Source: Gentiana macrophylla (Eukaryota > Streptophyta > Magnoliopsida > Gentianales > Gentianaceae). From it: a DNA stretch of 64,000 nt. Numbering within the stretch: position 1 is the first letter of the stretch; each line of letters begins with the position of its first letter. The translations under genes and the position numbers were made by a program. The DNA is taken from the NCBI GenBank assembly GCA_026214975.1, contig CM047806.1, positions 79,345,599-79,409,598 on the forward strand, given 5' to 3'. This document shows positions 10,281 to 19,650 of the stretch, one piece after another. The notes beneath the pieces are model-generated. The model saw only the letters and a list, made by a program, of their open reading frames with translations. It was not told the DNA's origin and searched no databases.

Positions 10281-11270
10281 GTCTTCTTTGTCTTCATCTA
10301 GCCTGATGTTGGTCCCCATTGGTGTAGAAATTCCAGTTGATTTCTCCATACCAAACTTTTTGATAAGTTCTCTTGTATATTTGGTTTGGTGAATGAAAAT
10401 TTCATCATCTAATTGTTTGTCTTGAAATCCAATTAAATAATTTAATTCTCCCATCATACTCATTTGAAATTTGCTCTTCATTAATATTAAACTTGCAAAT
10501 TTCTCACTTAACTGTTCATTTTCTGACCCGAAAATGATATCATCAACATAGATTTGAACAAGTAGAGTGCTTTCTCCGTTTTTCATCCTGAATAATGTTT
10601 TGTCGATTGTTCCTTTGATAAATCCATTATCTACTAGAAATTGAGATAGAGTTTCATACCAAGCTCTTGGTGCTTGTTTAAGTCCAGAAAGAGCTTTCCT
10701 TAGTTTGAAAACTTTATCAGCTTGATCTTTGATCTCGAATCCAGGTGGTTGTTGAACATACACTTCTTCTTCAAGAATTCCATTCAAAAATGCGATTTTA
10801 ACGTCCATCTGATATACTTTGAACTTTTTGTGAGCTGCAAATACGAGAAATAACTCGATTGCTTCTAATCTTGCAAGCTGTGCATAAGTCTAATCAAAGT
10901 CTATACCTTCTGCTTGAGAATATCCTTTGGCTACAAGTATAGCTTTGTTTCTGATGATATTCCCATCTTCATCAAGTTTGTTTCTGAAAACCCATTTGGT
11001 TCCAATGATATTCACATGATCTGGTCTTTCCACTAATTCCCATACTTGATTTCTTTCGAATTCATTGAGTTCTTCTTGCATAGCTAGTATCCATTCTGGA
11101 TCCTTCAAAGCTTCTTCAATTTCTTTAGGTTCAGATTGAGATAGAAAACATGCAATCATTGCATCTAGTTGATGTCTTGTTCGAACGCTAGTTTGGGTAT
11201 CTCCAATAACTTGTTCTTCACGGTGATCTCTCATCCATTGATGAACTGGTGCATGCATCAAAGGGTTTGC
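10272..11270 (-). pseudogene. E3 reverse transcriptase
   Basis: Reads on the minus strand in two pieces. The N-terminal part at 11261-10890 has [16 protein letters not shown] and [16 protein letters not shown]. The core at 10808-10272 has [20 protein letters not shown], the [13 protein letters not shown] motif (usually [13 protein letters not shown]) and the catalytic YVDDIIFGS. A stop breaks the frame between them near 10890, and the distal thumb is deleted at 10280. Family: Ty1/copia reverse transcriptase, which copies the element RNA to DNA in virus-like particles. The catalytic aspartates are present, but the frame is disrupted. Confidence 0.9.
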
Positions 11271-11483
11271 ATTTTGCTCGACTGGGTCTACAAGAACTGG
11301 TTCTTGAATTTCTTCAACTGAATCAGAATCATGTTGTTCAGGTTGTTGAGTAGTTCGAAATTGAGACTGATCTGGATCTGAAGATTCTGAAATTTGTAGT
11401 CTCCTAATGTCAATCGAAGCCGGATTACGGCATGATCGTAATCGAGACTCGAGCGGCTGGTTCTCGTCCTGTCTTCGATTGTT

Positions 11484-12420
11484 TCACGAGGAGTTTGGTT
11501 CATCAAATATTACATGTATTGATTCCTCATGCTTAAGTGTCCTTTTGTTTAGTACTCTAAAAGATTTGCTGACACTTGAATATCCTGGAAAAATTCCTTC
11601 ATCAGCTTTGGGCTGAAAAATATGAAGTTGATCTTTCCTATTATTGTGTATGAAACATTTGCTTCCAAAAGCATGAAAGTATGAAACATTTGGTTTTCTT
11701 CCATTCCAAATTTCATAAGGAGTCTTCTCATGCCTTCTGTTCATGAGAGCTCTGTTCTGTGTATAACAGGATGTGTTAACTGCTTCTGCCCAATATCTTT
11801 TAGGTAGATTTGCTTCATAGATCATCGTCCTTCCTGCTTCTTTGAGTGTTCTATTTCTCCTTTTAGCTACACCGTTTTGTTGAGGTGTTCCTGTGGCAGC
11901 AAGTTGGTGTAAAACACCATTTTCTTCACATTATTCAATAATCACATTGTTGAGGAATTCAGTTCCTTTATCAGATCTTATCTTCACAGCTGATACTCCT
12001 TTCTGATTCTGAAGTCTCTTAAGTAATTCTGTAAGTCTTTGCTTGTTTTAACTTTTCTTGGTTAAGAAGATAACCCAAGTGTATCTTGAAAAATCATCTA
12101 CCACCACCAATGTATATTTCTTGCCACTGATACTAATTGGTGTAATAGGTCCAAATAAATCCATGTGTAATAATTCTAGGACTCTGGTTGTTGAATGCTG
12201 AGACTTGGTCTTGAAACTTGCTTTTGTTTGTTTTCCTTGTTGACACGCATCACATAAGTTGTCCTTCTTATATGAGATTTACGGTAATCCAATGACTATT
12301 TGTTTCTTGACAAGTGTGTTAATGTCATCAAAGTTTAGATGACTCGATTTCTTGTGCCACAACCGGTGATTTACGATTTGTTATGCACAAGCAAGCGAGT
12401 TTCAAACAATGGCAGTTGTC
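11484..12420 (-). pseudogene. E3 integrase
   Basis: The minus strand shows the zinc-binding pre-integrase motif (HKKSSHLNFDDIN...CDACQQGKQ) near 12350-12230, the catalytic-core start LHMDLFGPI near 12165 and VVVDDFSRYTW. Degenerate sequence around 11900-12050 covers the other acidic residues. The C-terminal domain at 11825-11484 is open (AEAVNTSCYTQNRALMN, FGSKCFIHNN). Stops occur at several points. The 11270-11483 stretch corresponds to the weakly conserved integrase/RT linker. Non-functional as it stands. Confidence 0.85.
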
Positions 12421-12758
12421 CAATCTACTACATACATATTCTCTTTTCTTCTTCCGGCTAAAACAACTTGAAATGCTGTTTCGCTGACGACAATGCAGAA
12501 TTCTTTATAAAAAGTGACTTTGTATCCCATATCACAGAATTTACTGGTGCTGAGCAGATTGTAGTGTAATCTTTCTACTTAAGATACATTCTTGATTGTA
12601 AGTCCATTCCTGATTAAGGTACCATATCCTTTGGTGTATCCAGGTTTGTCTTTACTTCCAAAATTGACTTTTGGTCCATCTTTTGCAATTAAATTACTAA
12701 GACAGTTCTTGCTCTTCGTCATTTGTCTTGAGCAACCACTATCAAAGTACCATACATC
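12421..12758 (-). pseudogene. E3 aspartic protease region
   Basis: Immediately after the stop-containing boundary the minus strand reads DVWYFDSGCSRQMT, the copia protease active site (DSG). It is followed by KDGPKVNFGSKDKPGYTKGY and then a stop near 12580. The enzyme would cut the Gag-Pol polyprotein. The DSG triad is intact but downstream stops break the frame before integrase. Confidence 0.75.
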
Positions 12759-12788
12759 CTACAGTAAAAGTTAAAAAAATTTAGGTAC
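12759..12788 (-). other. E3 gag/protease boundary: 30-nt segment with two stops
   Basis: On the minus strand this segment starts GTACCTAAA, ends CTGTAG and lies between codons for SW and DVWY in the same frame. It holds TAA at codon 7 and TAG at codon 10. The same 30-nt length, GT...AG ends and TAA position occur in E6 (32068-32097) and E8 (48700-48729). Confidence 0.75.
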
Positions 12789-13690
12789 CCAACTCTGTTT
12801 GGGTACATGAGGGTCAGTTGTCAGTACAACTCTGGGAATATATCCTTTTGGGATTTTTCGGATATTGTTGCACTTGTTTTCAAATATGTAAGCCACACTC
12901 CCATAGTATCTATGTTTGGACTGTGTCTTATTTATATGATCTCTCAGATCTTTTGACTGAAACTTATTTCCATGATGCTTTCTATTATTGAAGCTTGAGT
13001 AATAATGATCATTCATACTGCATCGAGGTGGGTGACCTTGGTACTCTTCCGATAATCGAGATTAGTCTCTTGAGTTTTGAACTGAAACTTGTGATAAGTT
13101 TTCTGTCTGGAATGAATGTTATTATAAGTTTTGTTAATAGATGCATTAAAATTCCAATCATCATCAGTAGTGGGATATAACCTTCATTTCCCCCTGAATG
13201 TGTGAATCTTTGAATGATTGACATTCTTTGATTTACCTTGATTGTAATTTTTGGTTCTTGACTTGATTGGTTTTTGTGGATCTGGCAGTTGATTTGCCGT
13301 TTCGGTTTCCTTTAGATACAACTGATCTACCATCTGATTTACCTTTGTTGGTAGATACAGTTGTCTTCTTAGAAAACTAATTTATCCTTTGTGATACTGG
13401 CTTTACTGGTTCAGCAATTTTCTCAGTTTGTGGAAGTTCTTTAGCTACAAACTTAATGCCAGTTGTAATATTAGGTTTAGCTGCCTTACTAGTTTTATCC
13501 TTAGAAGATTCTTTGTGTATCAAATCCTAAACTGCTGTTTTGTCTCCATGCGGCTTTCCGATTTGAATCCGAGAATTGAACTAGATTGAGCAAATGATTC
13601 GATTCTTTGCTTCAGCGATGCAAGAGGTCGATCTCGAATCTTTTCTTTATCAGTTTTAGTCAGTTTCAACATTTTTCTATCTTTTTATTA
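12789..13690 (-). pseudogene. E3 gag, C-terminal part
   Basis: The minus strand holds degenerate copia gag ending in PKQSWVPK just before the boundary segment. Pieces include 13016-12789 and 13224-13009. Near 13670-13560 the reading MLKLTKTDKEKIRD parallels MLKMTRTDKEKN in E8 gag near 49625. Upstream of about 13690 the sequence stops resembling copia gag and becomes the E4 gag. The capsid domain and zinc knuckle are therefore lost. Confidence 0.65.
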
Positions 13691-13800
13691 GTCAGGGTAT
13701 CAGTCTCCTGACTTCCACTTGCTTCTTCATTCCTCAGGGGATCAGCCACCTGAGGACTTCCAGTTTTTTCACCTCTCAGGGGATCAGCCACCTGAGTATT
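13690..13800 (-). repeat. Three degenerate 42-bp repeats at the E4/E3 fusion
   Basis: The core CTCAGGGGATCAGCCACCTGAG occurs near 13736 and 13776, and in diverged form near 13693. In one minus-strand frame they encode (T/P)QVADPLRxE repeats, so they are probably a repeated segment of the Athila Gag C-terminus. The fusion to copia gag lies at or just left of this array. Confidence 0.65.
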
Positions 13801-15613
13801 CTCTTTCGGCCAAGGGGAGTGTAGGTGCTCAGCTTCCTCTCGCGCTTATCACTTTGGCGGGAGAGGGCTGGTGTTTTCCGATGGGAAGGACCACTAACTT
13901 GAGTGCCGCTTCTTAAATTCATTGCACTGGCCTCCTCTCTACCGTATGGAATTGAAGGTACGAGGTTAGTACATGGACCTTTGTTCAAATCGGTTTGAGC
14001 AACTTGACCGCCCTTTGAATTTTTCTCAGTGAAACTGGGCAGTTGCCCTGGGGGTCTAGAAGCTAACTGTTCAGCCAGTTGCCCGATTTGCCTCTCAAGG
14101 TTCTTATTTGTAGTCATTAGGAGTTGGATACTTTTATTTTGCTCCTCCAATTTAGCTTCAAGATTGTTAGTTTGGGAGGGGCCTTGAGAGTTTTGGAAAT
14201 TTTGAGAATAGGGCAGGCTGGGCCGACTTTGGACAGCAGGATTTGAATTGGCGGGCCAATTCTGATTGAACCTTTGATTAGAATTGGAGAAATTGGAATT
14301 CTGGTTCTAAGGAAAACCAGGGTTTCTATTGAAGTTCTGATTCTGATTAAAATTAGAATTTGGATTGAAACTTGAAGATTGATTAAACCCTTGGTTTTGG
14401 AGATTATTCTGGCCAGAAAACTGATTGAACCTTTGATTGTTCTGGCCATAGAATGCATTTACTTCAGCATTCTGTCCGTTCATAGGACAGAATCTAGATG
14501 TGTGCCCCACCTTGTCACAATTCTGACATGTGACTTGATTACACTGTCAATAATCATTAACATCATTCACTTGATAAGGTGCAGGTGGATTGAATTGACC
14601 TTTGGCGATCATGTGGCGGTCGACAACAACTTTCACAAGATAGAACCCGAGGGTTACGTGGAAAAGAAGAAGTTTGATTCATCCGATTGAAACTTGAGAA
14701 GTTGCCATCCGCTTCTGCAAAGATGGCGATCAAACTTTGCACGTTTACTTCCTCAACCTTAGGAGGAGGAGGTGCTTGAATTGCTTGATAAGAGGAAGCA
14801 TAGTTATATTTGGCAATGTCCTCGAGCAAAGTGCCCACCCTCATCAGCGTATTCTTTAAAAACACCCCACCAGATGAACTATTGACCATGCCTTTTGTGA
14901 GCTCGGTCAATCCACTAAAGAAAGTGTTGACTTGCCTTTGCAGTGGCAAGCAATGGTGGGGACACTTCCTAAGCAAAGACTTGAATCTTTTCCAACACTC
15001 GAAAAATGATTCATTCACTTTCTGATAGAAAGTGAATATATCGTTTAAACACTGGGCTGTTTTTGAAGGTGGGAAGTATTGACTCAAGAACTCTTTTTCG
15101 AGTTCGGCCCAGGTGGTAATAGATTCAGCGGGGAGAGAGGTATACCACTCTTTAGCTTCTCCCTTTAGAGAAAATTGGAACAGTTTCAGTTTTATTGCAT
15201 CCTCACTTACTCCTTGGATGCGTGTAGTACCGCATATCTCTAAGAACGTGTGTAAGTGAGTATGGGGATTCTCTGACTGATAACCGTGAAAAATAGATGC
15301 ATCTTTGCATCATCCGAATGAGTCCCGGCTTTAGCTCGAAGGTGCAATGCGATTATGGTGGGATTACAATAGCCAGGTTGACTTTGACTTCGCCCGGCAA
15401 GGCGTAGTCTGCCAACGTACGTCTATCATTAGCAGCCATTATTACAAAATATGTGATTTCCTCGGCTAACTGATCCTCAAGATCTTGCTCGGCTCTGTCT
15501 GCCAGAACCGCAGAACGGAAAATCCGCCTGTTTGGCCGGACTACGGTTCGCTCGGGGTCAGGGGTATATAGCAATGGCCCCTTTTGACTTCGAGTTTGCA
15601 TAAACCGAACCAA
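13690..15613 (-). pseudogene. E4 Athila-type gag (broken)
   Basis: The minus strand starts near ATG 15600 (MQTRSQKGPLL), followed by NDRRTLADYALPGEV, the usual Athila Gag N-terminus. The capsid core at 15087-14563 has FTFYQKVNESFFECWKRFK and LPLQRQVNTFFSGL. A Gln/Asn-rich stretch at 14510-14307 includes MGHTSRFCPMNGQN. The end at 14150-13776 has NKNLERQIGQLAEQLASRPP and SAMNLRSGTQV. The last part reads as peptide repeats TQVADPLRGEK, PQVADPLRNEE and QETDTLTNKK in another frame. Frameshifts separate the pieces. It would form the particle shell if intact. Confidence 0.8.
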
Positions 15614-15973
15614 AATCAGGTGGTTGAAACCTAAAAACTAAGAATTCAAAAACCTAAACTAAAAATTAAGGCCTAAGAAAGGAAAAAAAATAAAATTGGT
15701 TAAGAAGAGAGGCAGACGGACGCCCGTAGAAAGCGCACGGGCGTCGCACAGAAATTGAACTAGACGGGCGTCTGGTAGTCCAAACGCTCGTCTGATCAGC
15801 TGAAGAACTGGACGGACGTCCAAATTGAATGGACGCTCGTCCGAAAGGTTAAAAATGATTCAGAGTTGAGAAATTTAGAACTGACGGGCGTCCACTGGTC
15901 TAGACGCCCGTTTGGAAGCAGAAAAACGAAGCATGAACAGAGAAAAACAGCAGGAAAAAGATGGGGAGAACAA
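15614..15973 (-). other. E4 leader, gag-proximal part, with palindromic motifs
   Basis: Non-coding leader between the E5 insertion and gag. From 15710 to 15915 it carries about eight dispersed copies of a near-palindrome related to GGACGGGCGTCC (for example GACGGGCGTCTGG near 15764 and GACGCTCGTCC near 15832). The same motif fills the U3 of the E4 and E12 LTRs. No open frame is convincing. Confidence 0.6.
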
Positions 15974-15978
15974 GAAAG

Positions 15979-17970
15979 TATTAGGAAATCTACGCGGGAA
16001 CGCAGCGGAATTTAAAATTTTATTTCCTTTTAACCAGGATCGACTTCGTTTAAGCAATAAACAAACGAGTTAGTAGACGGTGGTTACCTTGGTTGATCTA
16101 TAAGATCGACGCTTTGACCGTCTAAGGAGAGTAGTTCTGCATAGAGCCGCCCAAGTGTTCGGCCTCTACCGCTAGTCCACACGAACAGCCCGCCGGAATC
16201 CCATCATGGATTGCTATTGGAAAACTCCGGTTGCGAGACCGGCCTTTTTCCCCTCTCTCCAACTCTCTATAGGATGCTCTCTATTTTACACAAGAACTAT
16301 TAGTTCTTGGAATTGTGATGTTCAAAAGAGCTTGACACCCACACTATATTTATAGTGTAATGTGGCGCCCCAATGAAGAGTGGAGGAGAAGAAAACCTTT
16401 TCCCAATAAAATAAGGAAAATATAATTGATTGATTTATCTCATTTATTATAATATCTCATATTAAATAAATCTAGGATATTGTCAATATCTTATATTGAA
16501 TATTCCAAGATATTGTCAATATCTAATATTAACTATCTTTATTTTATTACCATAAATCAATTTACATATGTGTATATATCACATATATATTACACAAATA
16601 AATCTATTAATATCATATATATATACGCATACTACACTTAGTAATGCGCATCACATATGCACACCACACACGCATATATGCACAATATATCTAGTTCATT
16701 TTATTTATTAATATCTAATATTAATAATAGGTAATACCATTAATTAAATTGCACAATCCAAGTGTATCTTACACACTTCAATGTGGCGCCCCTTTGACCA
16801 ACAAATTGGCTTCCGGAATATTCTTTAATTAATATAATATTATTAATATCTTGTATTTAATTTATTCATAATAAATAAATACCACCATATTAATTTACCA
16901 CTATAACCTTTATAGTCTCGAGATAAACTTTCCTTATTTGGTTATCATCTATAACCACATTTTAATCCGGCTAGATGATCGTATGTGTGTGACCCGATAG
17001 GGTTCCGAATATGTTGGCCGTAGACACAAAGTGCAAATTAAGAAAATGCCCTTCATGCCTAACGATCACGGGATAGCGTCACAGCAACACACCGTGACCC
17101 CAATCATCGGAAGAGTCAAATGTAATGACTACTACCTTTCATGTGAAGCAGATTTACCGTGTAACTTACAATCCTATCATTGTAATAATATCCATACGGT
17201 CGTACGTCAAGTGTCAAACATTAACGATCGTATCTTATAATCTGGATATCAAGCTCTCTCGAAGTAACTCGTTTACTCCCACTTTGCAAAGATTCACGAG
17301 AGTAAGACATTCCTTATAAGAAGGCCATTTCGGATATTCGATCCCAATCATAGGATACGCGATTCCCGGATGACCAATCATGTATACTCCGTGATGCTTG
17401 AAGATCATACCCAATCACTACCGCATGATCGCCCCGTGGATAGAGGAAACCTCAATAGTGTCAAAGCATGACAATCCACACCGTGATGCCATGAAGACTC
17501 CGGTCAAAAGGATAATTACACAACCGTCACATAGTGTGACACTTATCCGTGTAAGTGGGTCGCCTAACGTGACGCATTCACTAATACACGCCCACGCACG
17601 GTCAAGTGTCTCTACACTTCGATAGACGAGATCTATCCCTGCCCTAAAGACAGAAGACATCCAATACGTGCTAGTCTGTTTATACTATCAATGCCCTGTG
17701 TAATAGTACATCAGCCTAGAGACATTTAAGTATCAAACTTATTAAAGTGATTAGAGATCTCATCAACCATGATCACCTATCATGGTTTCTCTATCTGATT
17801 TAATACTAAGGACGTTATCATATAACAATTCATAATTGGTCCTCTAAAAGAACATATATATGACAAATGAAAAGCCATTTAATATATGTATAAACATAAA
17901 GAAATAGTAGAAATGATCCGACCGGTCGGATCCGGTCCAACCCGATTGGGTTTAGGACACTATTCCAACA
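15979..17970 (-). repeat. E5 3' LTR (1.99 kb)
   Basis: Nearly full-length match to 22954-24942. The plus-strand left end is TATTAGGAAATC, the usual TG having mutated to TA; the right end is CTATTCCAACA. A TATA box lies at 16355-16344 on the minus strand (CTATAAATATAG). An 18-bp perfect palindrome lies at 17915-17932, about 40 bp from the LTR edge. AATGTGGCGCCC occurs twice (about 16369 and 16780). Open frames such as 17031-17240 are not shared cleanly with the sister LTR and are chance. Confidence 0.92.
17915..17932. repeat. 18-bp perfect palindrome near the E5 LTR edge
   Basis: GATCCGACC followed by its exact reverse complement GGTCGGATC. In the sister LTR (24886-24904) the same site has one extra central C, so symmetry is kept around an odd centre. 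Confidence 0.9.
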
Positions 17971-17983
17971 ATCTCCCACTTGG
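17971..17983 (-). other. E5 polypurine tract
   Basis: The minus strand reads CCAAGTGGGAGAT directly before the LTR start TGTTGGAATAG. This is the classic copia 3'-LTR junction and fixes the orientation of E5. Confidence 0.88.
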
Positions 17984-17989
17984 CCTAAA

Positions 17990-19650
17990 ACCAATCACTC
18001 GCACACACAAGACCAAGTTGAAACACAAGAATCTCATGCAATACTCGCAACTAGCCCTAGCCATGAACGGATCGCTATCCGTGGGGACTCAGACTATCTT
18101 CATATCACGTTCCAAATGATCAAGTCAAAGGAACCGCCTCAACACACACACGAATCTCCGATGAGACCCTGGTCCCTGCTTCAAGAAATGAATCCACTTA
18201 CTATATCAGTTATATAGAAAAGGTGGAAGAACCGTACAAGGTTCAAGAATGAACCTTCTAGATCCATGTATCTTGCTCCTCATTTGTGCCTCTAAGGCAC
18301 TACTTGTGTTTTGGCCTGGTTGTAGAATTTACAGTGACCCATAGGCTGGAACATTTCCAGCTCACTGTATCACTTAATCAATGTGATTGCAACCCAGATT
18401 GTAGCTCCCACTCGCCTTCATAAGACTTAGGATATATGTCTGTATAACTATATTTATTTGATTCCAAGTTTCGATAAACTAGGAAACCATCCTTAACTTG
18501 TTTAAGGATATTCTCGACATTCACCAGATTTACTTTCATACTTGCTCATGACAGTTCATGAACTATGAACATCTGGCATTACCTTTATGATGGTTCCTAT
18601 CGCAGTAGCAAAGGAAACATTCCATAAGCATCATCTTTCACCTCATCCTTAGGACCAACGTCCTAACATAGATAGATCTCGAGAACACCGGCTAGCAGTT
18701 TACGCGATCTATGCTAAACTCTTTTAGCATCACATCTATATAGGTAAACTATAATTTAACAGCAGTTAAATCTATCACTATAGATTCTTATTTCTAAAAT
18801 AAGAACTGCTAATCCAAGTGCTTTCTTAAAGACCTTGAACTACCAAACATTAATTGACTGTGACATGGGGTGATAATTCTCGAGAGAGATATCCAATACC
18901 TTACTCAAAAATCGTAACACACTCCCACTATTCATCTTGCACAATGGGCATATCCTTCTTTTGACTAAATCAAACTCCTTTGATTATCAAACAAAGAAAT
19001 TCTCTAGAGAAACTTGTTTGAGTCCATAAATGGATCTCGTGGGCTTACATATCATGTTATCGTCTATGAACATCGAGCTGTCTGCCCAACGTCTTCAACA
19101 CTATCATATAGCCATGATACGAAGTTATAACAAGTATTATCTGAATAGAACTGGGCTCAGCCTTACGGGGACATTCCCTCTAGGTAAGACAGACTAGGTT
19201 CACAACCTGGTTGTCACTGATGGAATCTAATTCGAGATATTATGGCTCTGGCCATATATCTCTCAATCTTGCCTTTCAAACATTCCTTCATAAGTCGTGA
19301 GATATTCATTCTACAAGATGAACATACCGATAGCCTTTTCGAGGCTTGAGGTTAACCATGAACTTCTGAGAACTTTTGTGTGCACTGAGCAGTGTTCTAC
19401 ACCTCATCGCTATGTGGCGTCCGCTCACGTTCCTATGGTTGAATATATCTTTGTGGTTCTCAAACTCTCTTGAGATCTGATTCACTCCCACTGTTTCTCT
19501 TGGAAGAAACACTTCCTCTAGAAGACAGCATGTTTGGAGACAAACACCTTTTGCTCCGCGGACGAGTAAATAATATCCAGCGTGCTAGCTAAGACATTCC
19601 ACAAAGTTGCATATGTTGTACTAGGCTCCAAGCCTTTCTGACTTTTCCTA
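17990..19650 (-). pseudogene. E5 pol remnant: integrase end, reverse transcriptase, RNase H
   Basis: Reading the minus strand with frame changes, 19640-19500 gives GYYLLVRGAKGVCLQTCC, matching the integrase C-terminus pattern GYYFY...KVFVS..A.FLE. About 19530-19200 covers the integrase/RT linker, with KARL in the RT N-terminus. Near 19045-19010 is SIYGLKQ, a copia RT motif. Near 18830-18780 LGLAVLILEIRIYSDR parallels LGEA.YILGIKIYRDR. Near 18370-18300 DTVSWKCSSLWVTVNSTT parallels the RNase H motif ISWKSSLQ..VALSTTEAE. Stops and indels are dense; the reconstruction is by eye and approximate. Confidence 0.6.

Larger units (their letters stand above)
5061..13690 (-). mobile_element. E3: Ty1/copia element, 5' truncated
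   Basis: Minus-strand order from about 13690 leftward: gag C-terminal part, stop-containing boundary, protease, integrase, reverse transcriptase, a damaged RNase H, a spacer with a TATA box, extra open frame, polypurine tract and 3' LTR. The 5' LTR, primer site and gag N-terminus are missing; the element joins Athila-type gag sequence at about 13690. Sequence is closest to E8 throughout. It sits in the extra frame of E2, with left flank ACTGT as the likely target duplication. Many frameshifts and stops make it non-autonomous. Confidence 0.85.

Noticed and set aside
17031..17660. Several overlapping open frames in the E5 left LTR
   Set aside because: The sister LTR breaks most of them by indels; none has homology. 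They are chance frames in a non-coding LTR.
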